Source: JADJLQ01 sp034439915
GTDB lineage: Bacteria; Bacteroidota; Bacteroidia; Chitinophagales; Saprospiraceae
Assembly (NCBI GenBank): GCA_034439915.1
Contig: JAWXBI010000037.1
Location: forward strand, 1-37,870
DNA: 37,870 nt
Direction: 5' to 3'
The notes beneath the pieces were generated by a model that was not told where the DNA came from, ran no database searches, and was given only the letters and a program-made list of their open reading frames with translations. The translations under genes were made by a program, and so were the position numbers. Every line of letters starts with the position of its first letter. Within the stretch, counting starts at the first letter, position 1. Positions 1-7,625 of this stretch are shown piece after piece.

Positions 1-221
1 GGGGTTTCGGAGTAAAACTTCTCAAAAACACCCGCGTTACCTGCTTTGGAGGAGTTAAACTCCGACATCCCTGTTTCGGAGGAGTTATACTCCGACATCC
101 CTGTTTCGGAGGAGTTATACTCCGACTTCCCTGTTTCGGAGGAGTTATACTCCGACTTGGAGAATTATTATACGGAATTTCTGGGGGTTTCGGAGTAAAA
201 CTTCTCAAAACACCTGCGTTA
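1..221. repeat. Repeat island: four 30-bp palindromic units between two direct repeats
   Basis: Four exact-length 30-bp units lie head to tail at 41-70, 71-100, 101-130 and 131-160, differing at only a few bases. Each carries a small palindrome: GGAGTTAAACTCC in unit 1 and GGAGTTATACTCC in the others. The array is flanked by near-identical direct repeats at 1-39 and 184-221, which differ by one deletion and one C/T change; the first may extend beyond the window. There are no spacers between units, so this is not a CRISPR array. It sits downstream of the secreted-protein gene, beyond its terminator, in a stretch with no convincing gene. What it does is unknown; a REP-like dispersed intergenic element is the simplest guess. 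Confidence 0.85.
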
Positions 222-226
222 GTAAC

Positions 227-261
227 AAAAAAAAAGCCCCTGATCCAGGGGCTTTTTTTTT
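227..261 (-). terminator. Bidirectional rho-independent terminator
   Basis: The perfect 7-bp stem GCCCCTG/CAGGGGC (236-242 and 246-252) with a 3-nt loop is flanked by nine A on the left and nine T on the right. It can therefore work on both strands. On the minus strand it lies about 20 bases beyond the stop of the PA-domain protein gene and is the obvious end of that transcript. Confidence 0.92.
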
Positions 262-280
262 GCAATTTCTAAGCGTTTAC

Positions 281-2518
281 CTATCGCTGAATGATAAATT
301 TTTTGGTTTTAGTACCTTCATCGGTTGATATACGCATCAGGTAGGTACCCGGGGTATAGTTTCTGACATTAAAGTCAAAAGATTCCTTTAATATTCCTTT
401 CTGGCTTTGGAACTGAAGTACACGGCCGCTGATATCGGCGATAATAAAATTGGCATCCGTCTTTTTATCAAAATTAACCTGGGCACGGATAATGTCTGAA
501 GTAGGATTGGGACTCAACTGCAAGGTGTAATCGGGTAAAGCGATTTCATCCACTGAAGTGGAAATATCCAGTCTTAACCTTGCTACGGGGGCAAAGGAAC
601 CTCCCCATTGGCCTGCTCCGTATAACAAACTGCCTATGTAATAATATTCAATATCCGTTTCCACATAATTATACGCTTTGTTGGAGGCGTCTTTATAGGA
701 TACCCCTACCAGGTAACGGGTGCCTTTTTTCAAAGGGACTTTATCGGTGAAATTTACGATTTCCTGAATAACCACCGTAGCCACTTCCGCTTGATCTTCT
801 TTAAAGTCATAAGTGCCGATGCCTACGATTTTTATCTGAGCGGGATTTTCTGTGATCGATTTATTTAAATCAAAATTGTTAAAATCCGGGGCTATCGTAG
901 GCAACAATTCAGCCAGATAAATGGTGACCGGTTTCCCTTTCAGCATGCCATCTGCTCTGTCCATAAATGCTCCGAAAGTAACTTCGCTTGCGCTGAATTT
1001 ATCTGTAGCCTTCCAATCGGTAGAAGTATTGTAAAGATTCCCGATAAAATAGTCGCCATCGTTGGGAGATCGTACACCGGAGTTGATATTCTGTCCATCA
1101 TCTTTGGCAAAGAGATTTTCCGTAACCACAAAATCCTGCGACTGGGAATTATTGGTCGGGTCAGCATCGGCCAGGCTGCCGGGCCCCGGTTCTACAGAAT
1201 AAGTAAGGGTATAAACGTCCGGTACCATTTTTCCGGGTACATATTGTTTCATGAAAAAAAACGTGGTATCCCTGGCGCCTGAAGCCAGATTGGGAACAAT
1301 AAGGGAGTCACGATGGAAGAATGCCCCCAGGCTGTTGGTGACCTGGACTTTCATCTTCAGGTTTACAGCTGCCGTAGAGCCAAAGTTAGCTATATCAGCA
1401 GAAAATGTACTGGTGTCAGTGGTTATTTGACTTGCAGGAGTCGCAAAACTAAATGGGAAGAAAAATTGGTCAGGCTGGACTGCAATATCAAACTGGGCTC
1501 TACCCAGGAGTTGGACATCATCGATAATCCAGGCATAAAAGTCTCCGTTAAATATAAATTTGATCCTGGCTTGTGCTTGATTGGCCAGGGCAGGTAATTC
1601 GATTTTTAAAAATTTACCTACCGGTGTAAGTTCTTGAGCTTGTAAATCTTCATTAACTTCTATCGGCGTAGCCCAGGTGGTCCCGCCATTGGTAGAGTAA
1701 GAGATCGAAGTAGTACCATTTAATCCTCGGTACAATTCAAAAAACTTGAGGGTGACGGAATTGAATGAACTGCAGTTAATAACAGGGGAGATCAACTCTC
1801 CGTGATGGTTTGGATAGGGTGGAGGACCAGACGGTATTTTTAAGGTGTCCCCTTGGGTAGTCAGGTAATCGGCATCAAATATCATGGTTCCATTATAGGC
1901 AGTAGGCGCATCGATTACATAACTTCCAAGTAATCCTCTTGTGATCCCTTTGGAGTTCCAGGTAAAGGTGTCTTTGGGAGCACTTATACCCACCGACGTC
2001 CAGGCACCCTTACTCCCATTAAATGTTTCGGAGTAGAGTACCGGTTCAGTCCCCGTCGGATCATTAAAATATAAATAGCCCTGCGTTCCGGCACCGGCAG
2101 CTTTTATACGATTGCCATTGGCTAATGAGATCATAACACTGGGAATGGTGATTGCCGGATCTGTTATTCCGAATGAAGAAATACCACCGGCAACATTATT
2201 AATGATTATCATGCCTTTGGCTCCAAGACGTTGGGCCCGTAAAGCTTTCTGATCAAAAAAACAATCACCCCGGTCGATCAATACAATTTTACCTTGAATA
2301 TTATTGACTATCGTGTCACAGGCGCGTGCACTTCCTGATCCATTGTTGGCAACGATCAATTCACCTCTAAGGGTGTCGGAAAATCCGTTTCCGAATAAAG
2401 CCCTGGCAACCGGATAATCACCGGCAATGGAGGCAGGAGAAACAATCCTCAGAGTTGATTGAGCCTGAATGGCCAGGCAGAAAATCGTTAGTGTGAAGGA
2501 GTATATAATCTTTAACAT
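281..2518 (-). CDS. Secreted PA-domain protein with type IX secretion (T9SS) sorting domain
   Basis: This 745-aa protein has an N-terminal Sec signal peptide (hydrophobic stretch ending near AIQAQS, residues 1-20). A protease-associated (PA) domain lies at about 55-150 (GKIVLIDRGDCFF, then AKGMIIINN). Next come a beta-sandwich region (about 160-340, including GELISPVINCSS) and an Ig/CARDB-like stretch (about 345-470). The last ~75 residues are a typical Por sorting domain (LSPNPTSD, then GTYLMRIST and the basic end KKFIIQR). Such domains send proteins through the T9SS to the cell surface. No peptidase domain or catalytic triad is visible, so the PA domain is probably a binding module and an enzymatic role cannot be claimed. 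The gene appears to be monocistronic, with its own promoter and a strong terminator. Confidence 0.88.
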   Translation of the reverse strand: MLKIIYSFTLTIFCLAIQAQSTLRIVSPASIAGDYPVARALFGNGFSDTLRGELIVANNGSGSARACDTIVNNIQGKIVLIDRGDCFFDQKALRAQRLGAKGMIIINNVAGGISSFGITDPAITIPSVMISLANGNRIKAAGAGTQGYLYFNDPTGTEPVLYSETFNGSKGAWTSVGISAPKDTFTWNSKGITRGLLGSYVIDAPTAYNGTMIFDADYLTTQGDTLKIPSGPPPYPNHHGELISPVINCSSFNSVTLKFFELYRGLNGTTSISYSTNGGTTWATPIEVNEDLQAQELTPVGKFLKIELPALANQAQARIKFIFNGDFYAWIIDDVQLLGRAQFDIAVQPDQFFFPFSFATPASQITTDTSTFSADIANFGSTAAVNLKMKVQVTNSLGAFFHRDSLIVPNLASGARDTTFFFMKQYVPGKMVPDVYTLTYSVEPGPGSLADADPTNNSQSQDFVVTENLFAKDDGQNINSGVRSPNDGDYFIGNLYNTSTDWKATDKFSASEVTFGAFMDRADGMLKGKPVTIYLAELLPTIAPDFNNFDLNKSITENPAQIKIVGIGTYDFKEDQAEVATVVIQEIVNFTDKVPLKKGTRYLVGVSYKDASNKAYNYVETDIEYYYIGSLLYGAGQWGGSFAPVARLRLDISTSVDEIALPDYTLQLSPNPTSDIIRAQVNFDKKTDANFIIADISGRVLQFQSQKGILKESFDFNVRNYTPGTYLMRISTDEGTKTKKFIIQR

Positions 2519-2540
2519 TTTACTTAAAATAATTTTGCGT

Positions 2541-2548
2541 CAAAAATA
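2541..2548 (-). promoter_or_regulatory. Bacteroidota-type -7 element for the PA-domain gene
   Basis: On the minus strand this reads TATTTTTG, an exact match to the TAnnTTTG -7 motif of Bacteroidota primary sigma factors. It lies 23 bases upstream of the ATG at 2518, just after the stop of the kinase gene. No clear TTG -33 element is seen at the usual distance, so strength is uncertain. Confidence 0.5.
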
Positions 2549-2551
2549 GTA

Positions 2552-3520
2552 TTAATTGTTGTTTTGAATAAGTTCTTCTTTACGGATGGCATACACCCCT
2601 GGTTTACTACATACCAAACCCGCAGCTATATTAGCGAGGCTAGCTATAGACTCCAGAGATAACGCTTGAATAACACCAAATGTTGCAATTGCGGTGACCG
2701 TATCACCAGCCCCACTGACATCGGATACTTTGCGTATTTCCGTGGGGACAATCAGGCTCTTCTGACCATCTGAAATAAATATTCCATGTTCTGCCAGGGT
2801 AATCATGGTATACTTGTTTTTTAATAGTGCTCGAAGGTAACGATCGGCCTCTTGCAGGGACTCCAATTCGGGTTTTATCGAAAATGGCATTTGTTGGGCA
2901 CATTCTTTAAAATTGGGTTTAAAAAGCGTGCACCCGGTATAAGCAAAAAAATGGTTCTTTTTGGGATCCACTACTACCGGTATTCCACTAGACGCCGTCA
3001 GCTGATTCAGCCGGGCAATAATGGTCGAATTCATCATTCCTTTATTGTAATCTTCCAATACCAGGATAGCGGGTTGAAAACGCTGGATCACCTCGGTTAT
3101 TTTTCCCGACAACAAATCACTTTCCTCAGCATCGATTTCTAACGTGGTCTCGTGATCAATCCGCAGTAGTTGATGAGAACCCGAAATGACCCGGCTCTTG
3201 GAAGTTGTCGGCCTGTTTTTAAGACGAATTAAATCGTGATTGATTTCTTCCAAATCCAGCATCGTCGTCAGAAAATCAGCCTCATCATCTTCTCCTGTAA
3301 TGGAAACCAGATGGACTTCAGCTCCAAGTCCTTTTAAATTGGCTGCCACATTGGCGGCTCCTCCCAGGGCATGCCGGGTGTGTTTGTGATTCAGGATTGG
3401 AATAGGTGCTTCCGGTGAAATCCGGTCTACCGATCCATAAATATAGATGTCCAGAATAATATCGCCGATCACCAATACCCTGGCTCCTTCAAAGGCCTTT
3501 AAAGCAGATGCGATCGACAT
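2552..3520 (-). CDS. PfkB-family carbohydrate kinase, RfaE1-like (D-glycero-beta-D-manno-heptose-7-phosphate kinase)
   Basis: This 322-aa protein belongs to the ribokinase/PfkB family. The N-terminal signature GGAANVAANL is at residues 53-62. The C-terminal signature with the catalytic Asp in SGAGDT is at about 269-274. VDPKK and KPN in the middle, together with the opening VLVIGDIILDIYIYGSVDRISPEAPIP, are typical of the kinase half of HldE/RfaE. That enzyme phosphorylates heptose 7-phosphate on the way to ADP-heptose for LPS core. The adenylyltransferase half is absent, as in many Bacteroidota where it is a separate protein. The gene lies 3 bp downstream of waaA in the same direction, which supports an LPS-core role. 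The exact sugar substrate is inferred. Confidence 0.82.
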   Translation of the reverse strand: MSIASALKAFEGARVLVIGDIILDIYIYGSVDRISPEAPIPILNHKHTRHALGGAANVAANLKGLGAEVHLVSITGEDDEADFLTTMLDLEEINHDLIRLKNRPTTSKSRVISGSHQLLRIDHETTLEIDAEESDLLSGKITEVIQRFQPAILVLEDYNKGMMNSTIIARLNQLTASSGIPVVVDPKKNHFFAYTGCTLFKPNFKECAQQMPFSIKPELESLQEADRYLRALLKNKYTMITLAEHGIFISDGQKSLIVPTEIRKVSDVSGAGDTVTAIATFGVIQALSLESIASLANIAAGLVCSKPGVYAIRKEELIQNNN

Positions 3521-3523
3521 AAT

Positions 3524-4738
3524 TTAAACCTGGATGAAGCCGCGAAGGTAGTCAATGATTTTTGCAGTCGCCCCCTGGTTTTCCACAAAATATACATGCA
3601 ATTGTTGTTTTATACGATTTAGATCCTGCGGAAAGATAAGCGACCATTTTTTAATGAGGTCTTCGCTCTGTTGGATTTCAAATCCGAGTTTTTGGGCCAA
3701 AAAATCCTGGGCTTCCTTAAAGTTTTTGTGCCGTGGCCCAAAGAAAACCGGAATGCCATAAACTGCTGCTTCAAGGGTATTGTGGATACCTTGGTCAAAT
3801 CCGCCTCCAATAAAAGCGGCTTGAGCGAATCCATAAAGACTATTTAACAGCCCAACACTGTCTAAAATCAGGACCGGGGTCTTTTCCCCTTTCCATTGCG
3901 AATAATACACGGGCTGGTAGGGTTTGAAAAGTGTATAGATATCATGGAGACGATTTGCCGTGGGATCGTGGGGAGCCAGGATCATCCGGAGTCCTGGGGT
4001 TTTTTCCAGGAATTCAAATAAAATCCTTTCATCTTCAGGCCAGGTGCTGCCGCCGATAAAAACGGTGGTTCCTTGCGACCAGGCGCTCAGTTGTTCCGAT
4101 TTCTTAGGATGTTTTATTAAATCCAATACCCGGTCAATGCGGGTATCACCGGTTAAAAAAACCGTTGAAAACTTATGTTGTTCCAGGATATCGGCACTGA
4201 GTTGGTCCTGGACGAAAAAAGCCGTTCCTTTTTTTATGGTTTTCAGAAACCAATCAGCCCACCATTTAAGCGGAAAATAATGAGCTCGCCAGACATTTGA
4301 AATAAAAATGAAGGGTATTTTTTTTCGATCTAATTCAACCAGGTAATTAAACCAATATTCGTATTTAACAAATATCACCATACGGGGACGGATCCGGGCA
4401 ACGAACCACTTTGCATTTCCCGGGAGGTCAAGGGGTAGATAGCCGACCCAATGGACCTGGTCATATTTTTTCCTCAATTCATATCCCGAGGAGGAAAAAA
4501 AGGTTAATATTAATGGAACTTCAGGCCATTCTTTTCTTAAGGCTTCGATGAGGGGCCGGCCTTGTTCAAACTCTCCAAGGGAAGCACAGTGGATCCAAAC
4601 CGGAGATGAAGCGAATACCGGAAGGGCTTGTTGGTTGCGTCCCTGATACCAAAGTCTGAGTTTGGGGTGGAAAACGGCCGCCAATGGGATAATCCAAGAT
4701 ACCATCGTCATTAAAGCGGAATATAAAAATCGAATCAT
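3524..4738 (-). CDS. waaA: 3-deoxy-D-manno-octulosonic acid (Kdo) transferase
   Basis: This GT30-type glycosyltransferase transfers Kdo from CMP-Kdo to lipid A precursor at the cytoplasmic membrane. I take the ATG at 4738 as start (404 aa, MIRFLYSALM). It gives the usual N-terminal membrane anchor, while the longer reading frame would extend back into the upstream gene. The N-terminal domain has HCASLGEFEQGRP (residues 50-61) with the expected catalytic Glu. The C-terminal domain has FIGGGFDQGIHNTLEAA and the following FGPRHKNFKEA, the nucleotide-sugar binding region of this family. Length fits the family. The gene begins 7 bp after the stop of the upstream outer-membrane-like gene and is followed 3 bp later by the heptose kinase, so the three probably form one operon. 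Confidence 0.9.
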   Translation of the reverse strand: MIRFLYSALMTMVSWIIPLAAVFHPKLRLWYQGRNQQALPVFASSPVWIHCASLGEFEQGRPLIEALRKEWPEVPLILTFFSSSGYELRKKYDQVHWVGYLPLDLPGNAKWFVARIRPRMVIFVKYEYWFNYLVELDRKKIPFIFISNVWRAHYFPLKWWADWFLKTIKKGTAFFVQDQLSADILEQHKFSTVFLTGDTRIDRVLDLIKHPKKSEQLSAWSQGTTVFIGGSTWPEDERILFEFLEKTPGLRMILAPHDPTANRLHDIYTLFKPYQPVYYSQWKGEKTPVLILDSVGLLNSLYGFAQAAFIGGGFDQGIHNTLEAAVYGIPVFFGPRHKNFKEAQDFLAQKLGFEIQQSEDLIKKWSLIFPQDLNRIKQQLHVYFVENQGATAKIIDYLRGFIQV

Positions 4739-4745
4739 AATGAAC

Positions 4746-5474
4746 TCAGTAATAAATGGTGTCCGGATTTTTTTTGCTGAATACGGGCACAATCCATTTG
4801 GCTTGAATCCCCAATAATCCATCAAACCGCCGACTGGTTGAAATATTGGGTTGGTCCAATTGGATATTTCGTTTTAGTTTGGTAAATCCTTGTGTAAAAT
4901 GGATGGCCAGTTCAAAATTAATCAATCGGTTAGAGCTCAAATACCGGTAGGCCAATTGCTCTGAAATTGCCGGGCCGGCAGATAATCGGTCATAACCATA
5001 GCGGTATGCTCCACGGATAGGGGCAAATGTATTTCCCGGGTTTTGAAACCGTATCCAATGAATTAACCACCCCGGTTGAACTCCGATGACCAGGTTGCCT
5101 GCCTTTTGAATAGGAACCCTTTTCCCAATAAGCAGGCCAAATAGTGAGCCCCTCAGCCTAAGGTCTACCTGGGCCAACTGGTGGTCTTCTCCTATTAACT
5201 CCCCCTCTGGTGACCTTAAACCTGCGAGCACGTCTTCCCCAACCCTGCTGCCAAACAGGTATTGAAAACTTAACCCATACTCCCAGCTATTTTTTTTGAG
5301 TATCAGCGCCATTTGCAGTGAACCATGACCCCCATAACGAGGGGCCATATCAAATAAACTCTGCTGATAGCCATAACCCAATTGGATTAAAGCCCTGGGC
5401 AAGCTATCCTGAGCATTGAGCCCGGAGTGCATTCCGAAAAGGAACAACAGGACCAAACATGGGTAAGGTTTCAC
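4746..5474 (-). CDS. Hypothetical secreted, probably outer-membrane beta-barrel-like protein
   Basis: I choose a GTG start at 5474 (242 aa). It puts a textbook signal peptide at the very N-terminus (MKPYPCLVLLFLFGMHSGLNAQ, shown as two parts MKPYPCLVLLF and LFGMHSGLNAQ). The longer frame, from a TTG at 5552, would add 26 polar residues before it. The mature part is rich in alternating aromatic and polar strands with many Gly and Tyr (YGYQQSLFDMAPRYGG, YGLSFQYLFGSRVG, LGIQAKWIVPVF). That suggests a small outer-membrane barrel. No family is recognised. It is immediately upstream of waaA in the same direction, so a link to the cell envelope is plausible but unproven. Confidence 0.65.
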   Translation of the reverse strand: MKPYPCLVLLFLFGMHSGLNAQDSLPRALIQLGYGYQQSLFDMAPRYGGHGSLQMALILKKNSWEYGLSFQYLFGSRVGEDVLAGLRSPEGELIGEDHQLAQVDLRLRGSLFGLLIGKRVPIQKAGNLVIGVQPGWLIHWIRFQNPGNTFAPIRGAYRYGYDRLSAGPAISEQLAYRYLSSNRLINFELAIHFTQGFTKLKRNIQLDQPNISTSRRFDGLLGIQAKWIVPVFSKKNPDTIYY

Positions 5475-5573
5475 AGGCCGAAGGTAGTTTAACCCTAATT
5501 GAATTGACAGGTAGGCCGCTTTAAATTTGCGTGTCCCGGAGCTGGATATCAATGGGTTTTATTGCAAAAAAAA

Positions 5574-5605
5574 TTGATTATCACGGCTTTATCTCCTTAT
5601 ATTTG
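5574..5605 (+). promoter_or_regulatory. Promoter of the sugar-nucleotide/polysaccharide export operon
   Basis: A TTG at 5574-5576 is followed after 21 bases by TATATTTG (5598-5605), an exact TAnnTTTG -7 element, 24 bases before the start codon at 5630. A second candidate (TTG at 5499, TAAATTTG at 5522-5529) lies further upstream. The first is better placed. Confidence 0.5.
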
Positions 5606-5629
5606 CGGCTCTTTTTAGAGTAACAATCA

Positions 5630-6565
5630 ATGAAAAAAGTGCTGATTACCGGTGCCGCCGGATTTCTGGGATCACATCTTTGCGACCGGTTTATCCGGGA
5701 AGGGTATTTTGTGATTGGCATGGATAATTTGATTACCGGCAGCCTGAGCAACATCGAACATTTATTTAAGCTGAAAACCTTTGAATTTTATCATCACGAT
5801 GTCAGCAAATTTGTTTTTGTTCCCGGTGAGTTGGATTACATCTTGCATTTTGCGTCTCCGGCCAGTCCAATCGATTACCTCAAAATGCCTATCCAAACCC
5901 TTAAGGTGGGATCCCTGGGTACCCATAATTTATTGGGTTTAGCTCTTCAAAAAAAATCAAGGATTTTAATTGCCTCTACTTCAGAGGTATATGGCGACCC
6001 GTTGGAACATCCTCAAACTGAAGAGTATTGGGGCAACGTCAATCCAATTGGCCCCAGAGGGGTATACGATGAAGCTAAACGGTTTCAGGAGGCCATTACT
6101 ATGGCTTATCACAATTACCATGGATTGGAGACTCGGATTGTCAGGATATTTAATACGTATGGCCCGCGTATGCGCGTTCAGGATGGCCGTGCACTCCCGG
6201 CATTTTTTTCTCAGGCTATCCGGGGAGAAGATATTACGGTATTCGGTGACGGATTGCAAACGCGATCATTCTGTTATGTGGATGACCTGGTTGAAGGGAT
6301 ATTCCGGTTATTATTAAGTGATTATCATCTCCCGGTTAACCTGGGTAATCCCGATGAAATCACCTTAAAGGACACCGCTCAGGAAGTATTGGATCTTGTG
6401 GGCAGCCTTTCTGAAATAGTCTATAGACCCTTACCTGTCGACGACCCGAAAACGCGCAGGCCCGATATTGCCAAGGCCAAAGCTTTATTGGATTGGGAAC
6501 CCCGGATTTCGAGAGCAGAAGGCTTCAAACAAACGTTAGCATATTTTAAACAAGTTTTGAATTAA
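5630..6565 (+). CDS. UDP-glucuronic acid decarboxylase (UDP-xylose synthase), NAD-dependent SDR
   Basis: This 311-aa extended SDR converts UDP-glucuronate to UDP-xylose. The NAD-binding motif TGAAGFLGSHLCDRF is at residues 7-21. The region STSEVYGDPLEHPQTEEYWG and the catalytic YxxxK in GVYDEAKRFQEA are characteristic of UXS rather than of UDP-glucose epimerases. So are RIFNTYGPRMRVQDGR and the RRPDIAKAKALLDWEP segment near the C-terminus. It is the first gene of a run with dTDP-glucose dehydratase 7 bp downstream and an SLBB export protein after that. The product probably feeds a surface polysaccharide. Length is normal for the bacterial single-domain enzyme. Confidence 0.93.
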   Translation: MKKVLITGAAGFLGSHLCDRFIREGYFVIGMDNLITGSLSNIEHLFKLKTFEFYHHDVSKFVFVPGELDYILHFASPASPIDYLKMPIQTLKVGSLGTHNLLGLALQKKSRILIASTSEVYGDPLEHPQTEEYWGNVNPIGPRGVYDEAKRFQEAITMAYHNYHGLETRIVRIFNTYGPRMRVQDGRALPAFFSQAIRGEDITVFGDGLQTRSFCYVDDLVEGIFRLLLSDYHLPVNLGNPDEITLKDTAQEVLDLVGSLSEIVYRPLPVDDPKTRRPDIAKAKALLDWEPRISRAEGFKQTLAYFKQVLN

Positions 6566-6572
6566 AAGGACA

Positions 6573-7622
6573 ATGACCAAAACCATACTGATCACTGGTG
6601 GTGCTGGATTTATCGGATCCCATGCTGTAAGGCACTTTATTCAGAAATATCCTTACCGTGTAATCAACCTGGATGCGCTGACCTATGCAGGCAACCTGTC
6701 TAACCTCAAAGACATAGAATCCGATCCCAGATATCAGTTTGTCAAAGCCGATATCAAAGACCGTGAGGTAGTCGAACGTATCTTTGAAGAATACCGACCG
6801 GATTGGATCATCCACTTTGCAGCAGAATCCCATGTAGACCGTTCTATCATGGATCCCCTGGCTTTCATTGAAACCAATGTATTGGGTACCGCCAACTTGT
6901 TATTGACCGCCAAAAAGTATTGGCAAAACCTGGACGAAAAATTATTTTTTCATATTTCGACCGATGAAGTTTTCGGCAGTCTCGGAGCCACGGGGTATTT
7001 TACAGAACGTACTCCCTATGATCCACGATCACCTTATTCAGCCTCCAAAGCATCCTCCGATCACTTTGTAAGGGCTTACTATCACACCTATCATATCCCG
7101 GTCGTCATTTCCAATTGTTCAAATAACTATGGACCCTATCAATTCCCTGAAAAATTGATACCGGTGGTTATTCAGAATATTATAAACTCCAAACCAATAC
7201 CGGTCTATGGCGATGGGAGCAATATCCGCGACTGGTTGTATGTACAAGACCACATCGAAGCTATCGACCTTATTGCACATCGGGGCACACGGGGTGAAAC
7301 CTATGCCATCGGTGGCCACCACGAGCTCAAAAACATTGATTTGGTTCGATTATTGTGTAAGATTATCGATACGAAGCTAAATCGGCCTGCCGGCACTTCT
7401 CAAGAATTGATCCGTTTTGTAAAGGATCGCCCGGGTCATGACCAACGGTATGCGATCGATCCGGCAAAACTGGAAAATGAATTGGGCTGGAGCCCAAAGG
7501 TGGATACCACACAAGGGATGGAACTGACTGTAGATTGGTATTTAAAAGAGAAAGAATGGCTGGAGGAGGTTACCTCAGGGGCTTATCAGGCTTATTATGA
7601 GCTTCAGTATCAAAACCGCTAA
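6573..7622 (+). CDS. rfbB: dTDP-glucose 4,6-dehydratase
   Basis: This 349-aa extended SDR catalyses the second step of dTDP-sugar synthesis, giving dTDP-4-keto-6-deoxyglucose. Motifs seen are TGGAGFIGSHAVRHF (NAD binding, about residues 8-22), HFAAESHVDRSI, the catalytic triplet region STDEVFGSLG, YSASKASSDHFVRAY with the YxxxK pair, and NNYGPYQFPEKLIP. All are diagnostic of RmlB/RfbB. The other rml genes (A, C, D) are not in the window, so the final sugar cannot be named. The gene lies 7 bp after the UDP-glucuronate decarboxylase and 3 bp before the SLBB export gene, consistent with one operon. Confidence 0.95.
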   Translation: MTKTILITGGAGFIGSHAVRHFIQKYPYRVINLDALTYAGNLSNLKDIESDPRYQFVKADIKDREVVERIFEEYRPDWIIHFAAESHVDRSIMDPLAFIETNVLGTANLLLTAKKYWQNLDEKLFFHISTDEVFGSLGATGYFTERTPYDPRSPYSASKASSDHFVRAYYHTYHIPVVISNCSNNYGPYQFPEKLIPVVIQNIINSKPIPVYGDGSNIRDWLYVQDHIEAIDLIAHRGTRGETYAIGGHHELKNIDLVRLLCKIIDTKLNRPAGTSQELIRFVKDRPGHDQRYAIDPAKLENELGWSPKVDTTQGMELTVDWYLKEKEWLEEVTSGAYQAYYELQYQNR

Positions 7623-7625
7623 TTC

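Noticed and set aside
41..160. Four regular 30-bp repeats as a CRISPR array
   Set aside because: Units are contiguous with no spacers and no cas genes are nearby.
4739..4825. Longer start for waaA
   Set aside because: The extra 29 residues overlap the upstream gene and precede the usual membrane-anchor start of the family.
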